The position numbers were made by a program, and so were the translations under genes. From Octadecabacter sp. (GTDB lineage Bacteria; Pseudomonadota; Alphaproteobacteria; Rhodobacterales; Rhodobacteraceae), in contig JAHBAO020000098.1 in the NCBI GenBank assembly GCA_018500065.2, forward strand, positions 1 to 10,417: a stretch of DNA of 10,417 nt. The letters run 5' to 3'. Of the stretch, positions 5,953 through 10,417 are shown piece after piece. The first letter of the stretch is position 1. Each line of letters begins with the position of its first letter. The notes beneath the pieces are model-generated. The model did no database searches. It saw only the letters and a list, made by a program, of their open reading frames with translations, and was not told the origin of the DNA.

Positions 5953-6735
5953 ATGGTTGATACATTTATAACGCCGCAGGGCCGCAAGATCGCCTATCAC
6001 TTGACGGCTGGTCAGGGACCAACGGTGGTGTTTTTGGGTGGTTTCAAGTCCGATATGGCGGGCACGAAGGCGGTTTATCTTGAGAACTGGGCTGTTGAGA
6101 CGGGTCGCGCGTTCATGCGATTCGACTATTCAGGGCATGGGGACAGCGGCGGTGCGTTTGAGGACGGCTGCATCGGCGATTGGTATGAAGACGCCTGCGC
6201 CGCACTCACGTTGATCGACGGTCCTGTTGTGCTGGTCGGGTCCAGTATGGGCGGGTGGATTTCCTTGCTTCTCGCACGCACCATGCCAGAGCGGGTTGCG
6301 GGGCTGGTCGGAATTGCTGCCGCGCCGGACTTTACCGAAGACGGGTTTTGGGCTGGCTTTGATGAAGCACAGCGTGCGGAGCTGGCACGTGAAGGACGGG
6401 TTGCACTGCCGTCAGAGTACGGTGATCCCTACATCATCACCAAGCGTCTGATTGAGGAAGGGCGGGACCGGTTGGTGTTGCGGGCGCCGCTTAACCTGCC
6501 TTTTGCTGTGCGGTTTTTACTTGGGACGACGGATACGTCGGTGAGCACTGCAACGGGGTTGCAGTTGTTGAAGCATGCGCAGAGCCCTGACATGCGTCTG
6601 ACGCTGGTGGACGGTGCGGACCATTCGTTTTCAAGCGAGGTTTGTTTGCCGATGATTGTTGCCGCGATTGGTGAGGTTAGTGCGCCTGCGGCGAGCGGGG
6701 TCGCCCCTGCGGTGCGCAAAAGGCAAGGGGGCTAG
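5953..6735 (+). CDS. alpha/beta hydrolase (ABHD10-like esterase)
   Basis: This 260-residue single-domain alpha/beta hydrolase has the oxyanion turn FLGGF (27-31), the strand-4 region FDYSGHGDSGG (57-67), the nucleophile elbow GSSMGG with S98, the likely acid D194 in LGTTDTSV, and H224 in DGADHSF. The overall pattern resembles bacterial relatives of ABHD10 (acyl esterase/thioesterase); the substrate is unknown. ATG 5953 is supported by AGGAG at 5942-5946, six bases upstream. The last ~20 residues (SAPAASGVAPAVRKRQGG) are low-complexity and are encoded inside a GC-rich hairpin repeat, so the natural C-terminus was probably replaced or extended by the repeat. The catalytic set is complete, so it is likely functional. 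Confidence 0.88.
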   Translation: MVDTFITPQGRKIAYHLTAGQGPTVVFLGGFKSDMAGTKAVYLENWAVETGRAFMRFDYSGHGDSGGAFEDGCIGDWYEDACAALTLIDGPVVLVGSSMGGWISLLLARTMPERVAGLVGIAAAPDFTEDGFWAGFDEAQRAELAREGRVALPSEYGDPYIITKRLIEEGRDRLVLRAPLNLPFAVRFLLGTTDTSVSTATGLQLLKHAQSPDMRLTLVDGADHSFSSEVCLPMIVAAIGEVSAPAASGVAPAVRKRQGG

Positions 6736-6786
6736 CCCCCCGTCGCACGCGACTCCCCCCCAGGATATTTAGAAAACAAAGGCAAA
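6697..6786. repeat. dispersed intergenic repeat, long copy
   Basis: The block contains GGGG-TCG-CCCC (6697-6707), the palindrome GGGGGCTAGCCCCC (6727-6740) that includes the hydrolase stop, GTCGC-AC-GCGAC (6742-6753), a C-run, then GGATATTTA (6763-6771), two variable bases, and AAACAAAGGCAAA (6774-6786). The last part recurs at 8052-8075 with 22 of 24 bases identical. From memory such 'hairpins plus GGATATTT' blocks follow genes in many Rhodobacteraceae, perhaps acting in 3'-end formation. It overlaps the coding end of the hydrolase. Confidence 0.7.
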
Positions 6787-6854
6787 CGATGATTTTGTCA
6801 TGAAGGCAGGTCTTTGTAGTGTTCGTTGTGATCCGTTGCTGTGAAAGCTGCCAG

Positions 6855-7197
6855 ATGTTTCCTGAACTGAAAGAACTAGATGGTTGGCTGGCGGATCGCG
6901 AAGCCGCACTAGGTAGTATACGCGCGCGTTGCGTAAAACAGATTGTCTGGGTGGGGCAGCCTGAGAGGACGTCTGTTTGTGTTGTCTATGATCACGGGGT
7001 TTCTGCCACGGCCGCAGAGGTGCGTCCTTTGCCGGATATGATGGCCAAGGCGCTGGGCCGGGCCTGTGACGCAGGGCATTTTGGTGCAGGGCCCAAGTGA
7101 CGACAAGATGGGGCATGTGCTGGCGGGTGATGTGTTCAGCCCGAACCAAACCGCGCCGTTGGCGGATCGGATGATTGCGTGGGAGAAGTCACTTTAA
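6855..7197 (+). pseudogene. alpha/beta hydrolase remnant with large internal deletion
   Basis: The segment from ATG 6855 reads MFPELKELDGWLADREAAL, then SIRARCVKQIVWVG, VVYDHGVSATAAEVRPLPD and MMAKALG. This matches the N-terminal part of a Rhodobacteraceae alpha/beta hydrolase, where the family reads IVWAG, VYLHGFSAT, E-I-R-P-V-P-D. About position 7054 the frame shifts by one base and reads WAGPVTQGILVQGPSDDKMG, then HVLAGDVFSPNQT and MIAWEKSL to a TAA at 7195-7197, matching the extreme C-terminus of the same family, including the catalytic-His region. From memory intact members are about 320 residues, so roughly 200 residues with the nucleophile elbow are gone. The junction lies in a GC-rich stretch (about 7048-7062). 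The membrane-anchor N-terminus is not visible either. No function is expected. Confidence 0.75.
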
Positions 7198-7208
7198 GGG
7201 GCGTTGTA

Positions 7209-7241
7209 GATTGGACCAAGATTGGGCCAAGATTGGGGTTG
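7209..7241. repeat. 11-base tandem repeat, nearly three copies
   Basis: GATTGGACCAA (7209-7219) and GATTGGGCCAA (7220-7230) differ at one base, and a third partial copy GATTGGGG follows at 7231-7238. The repeat lies in the short gap between the hydrolase remnant and the next hydrolase gene. A perfect 8-base duplication, AACAGGCA twice (7274-7289), follows closely. This looks like slippage in unconstrained DNA. Confidence 0.7.
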
Positions 7242-7304
7242 CGTCTGGGGCGTTGGCATGAACAATCAGACCCAACAGGCAAACAGGCAGTTTAGAAAGT
7301 AGCA

Positions 7305-8015
7305 ATGGCAGAACCACTCGTCTTATTGCCGGGCATGATGTGTGATGCGCGCGTGTGGGCCACGCAGCTGACAGTGATGAGCTATGAGCGCCCCGTGACG
7401 ATTGCCCCAGTTTGTGTCGGCGATCGGATTGAAGAAATTGCATCTGAATTGTTGTCGTGCCTGCCGTCTAAGTTCGCGTTATGCGGGCATGGAATGGGTG
7501 GCGCTGTGGCGCTTGAGGTATTACGCCGCGCACCTGAGCGGGTGATCCGGCTGGCTTTGATCGGGACCAATCCGTTGTCGGATACCCCGCAGGAGGCCGC
7601 AGATCGCGAACCGCGGATGATTGGTGCGAAGTCGGGACGGTTTGAAAGCCTGCTTGACCAAGACGTGTTGCCGCGTCACGTGGGGAATGGGCCGTTTCGC
7701 GCAGATGCTACGGCGCAACTCAAAGAGATGGCGGTGTCGCTTGGGGCGGATGTGTACGCGCGCCAAGAACGCGCGATGCAACGCCGTCGTGATCAGCAAA
7801 GCACTTTGCGTCGGATCACCCAACCGACATTGGTTTTGGCGGGGGAAGAGGACCAAGTTGTGCCGCTGAAACGGCAGGAATTTCTGGCGGAACTGATCCC
7901 GTATGCGCAACTGGGTGTGTTAACCGGGGTCGGGCATACGGTGATGCTCGAAGACCCAGAGGGCACGACAGAAGCGATCTATACTTGGATGCGCCAACCG
8001 TTGGTGCTGCGCTAA
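7305..8015 (+). CDS. alpha/beta hydrolase-fold protein lacking the nucleophile serine
   Basis: This 236-residue alpha/beta hydrolase fold begins PLVLLPGMMCDARVW (oxyanion loop LPGMM, 8-12). At the nucleophile elbow the sequence is CGHGMGG (60-66), so the position normally held by serine (G-x-S-x-G) is G63, codon GGA. The other two triad members look intact: D183 in AGEEDQVVP and H211 in GVGHTVMLEDP. Length and overall pattern fit the Rhodobacteraceae group of small hydrolases with an 'LPGMMCDARL' opening. With no serine it may be a non-catalytic member, use another mechanism, or be inactivated. ATG 7305 has only a weak AGAAAG ribosome site. It follows an alpha/beta hydrolase pseudogene and converges with the DUF6151 gene. 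Substrate unknown. Confidence 0.85.
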   Translation: MAEPLVLLPGMMCDARVWATQLTVMSYERPVTIAPVCVGDRIEEIASELLSCLPSKFALCGHGMGGAVALEVLRRAPERVIRLALIGTNPLSDTPQEAADREPRMIGAKSGRFESLLDQDVLPRHVGNGPFRADATAQLKEMAVSLGADVYARQERAMQRRRDQQSTLRRITQPTLVLAGEEDQVVPLKRQEFLAELIPYAQLGVLTGVGHTVMLEDPEGTTEAIYTWMRQPLVLR

Positions 8016-8041
8016 GAGCGTGAAATTAAGAAATTTTACGG

Positions 8042-8075
8042 CCTCCGGCGGGGATATTTATCAAACAAAGGCAAA
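8042..8075. repeat. dispersed intergenic repeat, short copy
   Basis: CCTCCGGCGGGG (8042-8053) leads into GGATATTTA (8052-8060), two variable bases, then AAACAAAGGCAAA (8063-8075). The part from 8052 matches 6763-6786 at 22 of 24 bases in the same orientation. The long copy's hairpins are absent here. It fills the 62-base gap between convergent genes, a place where a two-way transcription end would be useful. Confidence 0.7.
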
Positions 8076-8077
8076 GG

Positions 8078-8644
8078 CTAAAGACGGGCTTTGGCGCGGT
8101 CTTTGTGTGTAAGGGCTTGGACGGGCGCGGCTGGCGTGCCGTCCGCGCGAAAGAAGGGTGTTTTGCGCCATGTTCCGGTCAGGCGTGCGCGCGTGGTGCG
8201 TTTCAACATCGCCCAGATTAAGCGACCAAGCCCAACATGGCCGCGTTTTCCATTGGGTTTCGCCACAAACCCGTGTGTTTTTACGGGGCCGAATAGAGTA
8301 CTGGAGTTTGCGTTGGTGGTCAGCAGACTGGCAGTGGAGATTTTTGGGGTGCTCATCGTGTTGAACAGCGGCGTGTTGCAACAGGGGGCATACCAACGCA
8401 GGAGCTTGTTCGATTTCCATGTGAAGGCGGCGAGGCTGTCTTGGCCTTTGGTAAACGTCACGCGGTCGGGAGTGGTTTGAAAATACGACACTCCGTCGCG
8501 GCCCGGATCAGCGTTTCCGAGCCAAACGATTGCGCGACGGCAATCGTCGCAGTGGCATTGAGCGTGGCTGCCGCTTGTTGGGGAAATGCCCGCCAGTGTC
8601 CCTGTCACACCGCCGCAGCTGCATGAAAAGGGCACGTCCGGCAT
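8078..8644 (-). CDS. DUF6151-like Cys-rich protein (GFA/CENP-V-like zinc fold)
   Basis: The 188-residue protein has a cysteine pattern like the GFA/CENP-V zinc-binding fold: CSCGG (C8, C10), QCHCDDC (C30, C32, C35) and RWYAPCCNTPL (C88, C89). The combination of a CDDC centre with LLRWYAxCCxTP fits DUF6151, a family of unknown function. The C-terminal third is basic and probably flexible. The ATG follows the phaZ TAA with no base between, and no real ribosome site is visible, so translation probably depends on ribosomes finishing phaZ. That ties it to PHA breakdown by expression, though no role is known. Structural or redox zinc binding is the likeliest property. Confidence 0.8.
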   Translation of the reverse strand: MPDVPFSCSCGGVTGTLAGISPTSGSHAQCHCDDCRRAIVWLGNADPGRDGVSYFQTTPDRVTFTKGQDSLAAFTWKSNKLLRWYAPCCNTPLFNTMSTPKISTASLLTTNANSSTLFGPVKTHGFVAKPNGKRGHVGLGRLIWAMLKRTTRARLTGTWRKTPFFRADGTPAAPVQALTHKDRAKARL

Positions 8645-9925
8645 TTAATTGACCGCCGCAATTTTCGCTTTAGGTTTGGCGGCTGGTTTTGTTGGTTTGG
8701 AGTTCGCATCGATGAAGTCGATCACCAGCGGGCGGATGTTGTTGCGCCAGCTTTTGCCAGCAAAAATACCATAATGGCCAGCGCCCGGTTCAAGGTGGGA
8801 TGCTTTTTTGCTGTCGGGCAAGCCTGTCAGCAAAGGCAGCGCGGCGAGGCATTGGCCTGGTGCCGAGATGTCATCGTTTTCACCTTCGACGATTTTCACG
8901 GCCACAGTCGTGATCTTGCCGAAATCTACAGGGCGTCCTTCAACCGTGAAGCTGTTGGTCGCGATTTCGCGGTTTTGGAAAATACGTTCAACCGTGGACA
9001 GGTAGAATTCTGCGGTCATATCCATCACGGCAAGGTATTCATCATAAAACACATTGTGTTTGTCGTGCTCTGACGCTTCGCCCTTGGCGACGGCCATGAT
9101 CTGTTTTTGGAAGGCATCGTTGTGCATTTCGCCGTTCATCGAGATGAAGGACGCGAGTTGCAGCAGGCCAGGGTAAACCAAGCGGCCAACGCCCGGATAT
9201 TTGAACCCGACCCGCTGGATCATGGTCTCTTCGAGTTGGCCCATCGTCACGGAGCGGCCAAAGTCGGTGACTTCGGTGTGGTTCGCTTCTGGATCGACAG
9301 GACCACCGATCAACGTCAAAGAGCGTGGCTGGGCGTCCGGATCTTGTTCTGCAAGATATGCTGTAGCTGCGAGGGTCAGCGGCACGGGCTGACAAACCGC
9401 AATCACGTGGGTGTCTGGGCCCATCTCTTTCATGAATTCGGACAGATAAAGCGTGTAGTCTTCGACATCGAATTTTCCGGTCGAGACCGGAATATCGCGC
9501 GCATTGTGCCAGTCGGTTGTGTAAACTTCACAATCCGGCAGCAGCGACATGACGGTTTTGCGCAGCAATGTGGCGTAGTGGCCGGACATCGGCGCGACCA
9601 ACAGAACCTTGCGTTTGCGTTCCTGACGGCCAACGGCGCAGAAATGGATCAGATCGCCAAACGGTTTTTCGACAACTTTGCGCACCATGATGACGTGGTC
9701 TTTGCCGTCCTCAGCCGGAACACTATCAATGCCCCAGTCGGGTTTTGTGACCATGCGGGCAAAACTACGTTCGGTGACTTCACCCCAAGCGCGCAACATT
9801 TCCATGCCCGGTCCGGGCCACATTGCGACGGCTGGATAAGATGCCATCGCCCGCGCCGAGGCCCCCAACCATTCGTTGGTGTTTCGAATGGTTTCCATCA
9901 GGTCGTATGTTGCCATATACTTCAT
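8645..9925 (-). CDS. phaZ: intracellular polyhydroxyalkanoate depolymerase
   Basis: The 426-residue intracellular (granule-surface) PHA depolymerase of the Cys-nucleophile type hydrolyses stored polyhydroxybutyrate when carbon runs low. The active-site strand reads HVIAVCQPVPL with C178 in place of serine, as in the Ralstonia PhaZa1 group. The likely acid is D351 or D352 in VEGENDDISAPGQC, and the histidine is H384 in PGAGHYGIFAG. Also seen are the N-terminal YDLMETIRNTNEWLGASARA opening and the VLLVAPMSGHYATLLR oxyanion region (107-122). The C-terminus ends in a Lys/Pro/Ala-rich tail (about 410-426). ATG 9925 is preferred over ATG 9916 because AAAGGCG lies just upstream. It is divergent from phaC and followed by the DUF6151 gene. 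Confidence 0.95.
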   Translation of the reverse strand: MKYMATYDLMETIRNTNEWLGASARAMASYPAVAMWPGPGMEMLRAWGEVTERSFARMVTKPDWGIDSVPAEDGKDHVIMVRKVVEKPFGDLIHFCAVGRQERKRKVLLVAPMSGHYATLLRKTVMSLLPDCEVYTTDWHNARDIPVSTGKFDVEDYTLYLSEFMKEMGPDTHVIAVCQPVPLTLAATAYLAEQDPDAQPRSLTLIGGPVDPEANHTEVTDFGRSVTMGQLEETMIQRVGFKYPGVGRLVYPGLLQLASFISMNGEMHNDAFQKQIMAVAKGEASEHDKHNVFYDEYLAVMDMTAEFYLSTVERIFQNREIATNSFTVEGRPVDFGKITTVAVKIVEGENDDISAPGQCLAALPLLTGLPDSKKASHLEPGAGHYGIFAGKSWRNNIRPLVIDFIDANSKPTKPAAKPKAKIAAVN

Positions 9926-9943
9926 TTGTTCGCCTTTGGCTTT

Positions 9944-9967
9944 TGTCGCTACCTGTGTCGCTACCTG
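9944..9967. repeat. perfect 12-base tandem duplication upstream of phaZ
   Basis: TGTCGCTACCTG occurs twice without a gap (9944-9955 and 9956-9967), 18 bases before the phaZ start, in what should be its 5' leader. It may be slippage or a doubled protein-binding site. Confidence 0.75.
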
Positions 9968-10016
9968 ACTGTAGTGGCCTTTTGACCCAGCCTTAAGGCG
10001 CGATGACTATGTCGCA

Positions 10017-10046
10017 TTGACCAAAGCGCTATCGTGGCGGATAGCA
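10017..10046 (+). promoter_or_regulatory. candidate phaC promoter with overlapping inverted repeat
   Basis: TTGACC (10017-10022) is followed after 18 bases by ATAGCA (10041-10046), a reasonable sigma-70 spacing about 45 bases before phaC. A perfect inverted repeat GCTATC (10028-10033), six bases, GATAGC (10040-10045) overlaps the -10 position and could be an operator. A second TTGACC at 9982-9987 is an alternative -35. Both calls rest on eye matching. Confidence 0.35.
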
Positions 10047-10060
10047 ATCAGAGAAAATGC

Positions 10061-10070
10061 TGCACCTGCA
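10061..10070. promoter_or_regulatory. candidate PhaR binding site
   Basis: TGCACCTGCA fits TGC-N4-GCA and lies within a CTGCACCTGCAC context, 21 bases before the phaC start and just downstream of the candidate promoter. PhaR of Paracoccus and Rhodobacter is known to bind TGC-rich sites of this form in front of pha genes, repressing them until polymer titrates it. Site seen; factor inferred. Confidence 0.4.
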
Positions 10071-10091
10071 CAGTAAAAGGGCGACGTTGAT

Positions 10092-10417
10092 ATGACAACA
10101 TATGATTCAAGAAACAGTGAATCCACCGGTCTGGATGCGGCTTTGCCGAAGTTAGAAAAGAACATGGAACGTATTCAGGAGCTTACGCAGCGTCTTTTGG
10201 GCACCATGTCAAATAAACGTAAAGTCCCTCAGGATCTGCAGGGCCCAGAGCCAGAGCTTTACGCAAGGGCAGGTAGCGCCCTATTTCAGGAAATGGTGCA
10301 GAATCCTTCGAAGATTATTGAGCAACAAATCGGGTACTGGGGCAAAACGTTGCAGCACTTTGTTGATGCGCAACAAGCTTTGTCAAAGGGGAACCTTGAA
10401 GCGCCGGAGGATAACAC
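10092..10417 (+). CDS. phaC: class I PHA synthase, N-terminal part (runs off window)
   Basis: The frame is open from ATG 10092 to the window end (108 complete codons). After a polar, helical N-terminus (MTTYDSRNSE at 1-10) it reads NPSKIIEQQIGYWGKTL (71-87) and then HFVDAQQALSKGNLEAPEDN (89-108), the typical class I PhaC N-terminal region just before the catalytic domain (family pattern NPxKxxEQQxxxW, then APxDD). The enzyme polymerises (R)-3-hydroxyacyl-CoA into polyhydroxyalkanoate at the granule surface. The catalytic Cys, Asp and His lie beyond the window. An AGGG (10078-10081) about ten bases before the ATG is the likely ribosome site. Divergent to phaZ across a 166-base shared control region. 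Confidence 0.93.
   Translation, partial: MTTYDSRNSESTGLDAALPKLEKNMERIQELTQRLLGTMSNKRKVPQDLQGPEPELYARAGSALFQEMVQNPSKIIEQQIGYWGKTLQHFVDAQQALSKGNLEAPEDN

Noticed and set aside
5443..6000. 185-codon minus-strand open frame across the thrS promoter, the ArsR remnant and the hydrolase start
   Set aside because: It covers promoters of other genes, is Arg/Pro/His-rich, and has no ribosome site or recognisable domain.
7198..7304. Short tandem repeats as a CRISPR array or iteron origin
   Set aside because: Units are 8-11 bases with no spacers, copy number is two to three, and no cas or replication gene is near.
9107..9985. 292-codon open frame on the plus strand across phaZ
   Set aside because: It lies antisense to a clearly recognised phaZ. 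Its residue pattern (rich in His, Phe, Arg) is typical of a shadow frame, and it would run through the phaZ control region.

Overview
The window looks like chromosomal DNA from a marine alphaproteobacterium of the Rhodobacterales (Roseobacter-type). The pointers are moderately high GC, a divergent phaZ/phaC pair with a Cys-type intracellular PHA depolymerase, a bufferin operon of the alphaproteobacterial four-gene kind, and a dispersed intergenic repeat ('GGGGATATTT' block) that I remember as common in Rhodobacteraceae. Family calls come from reading the proteins; no database was searched.

Layout. Positions 1-784 (+) hold the tail of an ArsC/Spx-like gene, a complete ArsC/Spx-like gene and a small membrane protein, all joined by one-base stop/start overlaps. 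They run head-on into a minus-strand operon (3282 down to 781): bufA, bufB, bufC, bufD (DoxX). BufA is an exported four-cysteine peptide (DUF2282). BufB (DUF692, MNIO iron oxidase) and BufC (DUF2063 partner) are expected to modify its cysteines to make a copper-binding bufferin, and BufD is a membrane protein. A 10-bp perfect hairpin lies between the precursor and enzyme genes. Next on the minus strand is thrS (5452-3494) with a clear intrinsic terminator and a plausible sigma-70 promoter.

Positions 5541-8015 are a worn accessory stretch. It has a truncated ArsR-type regulator remnant (-), an intact alpha/beta hydrolase (+) whose last codons run into a dispersed repeat, the two ends of a second alpha/beta hydrolase fused by a large internal deletion (pseudogene), and a third alpha/beta hydrolase whose nucleophile serine position is glycine. 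Two copies of the same dispersed repeat follow the first and third hydrolases.

From 8078 the window turns to polyhydroxyalkanoate metabolism: a DUF6151 Cys-rich protein directly behind phaZ (-), an intergenic control region with a PhaR-like TGC-N4-GCA site and other repeats, and the start of class I phaC (+), which runs off the window end.

The best candidates for follow-up are the bufferin operon with its precursor/enzyme hairpin, the nucleophile-less hydrolase, the deletion-fused hydrolase pseudogene and the dispersed repeat pair. I found no CRISPR array, tRNA, rRNA, insertion sequence or phage gene, and no clearly undescribed multi-gene system.
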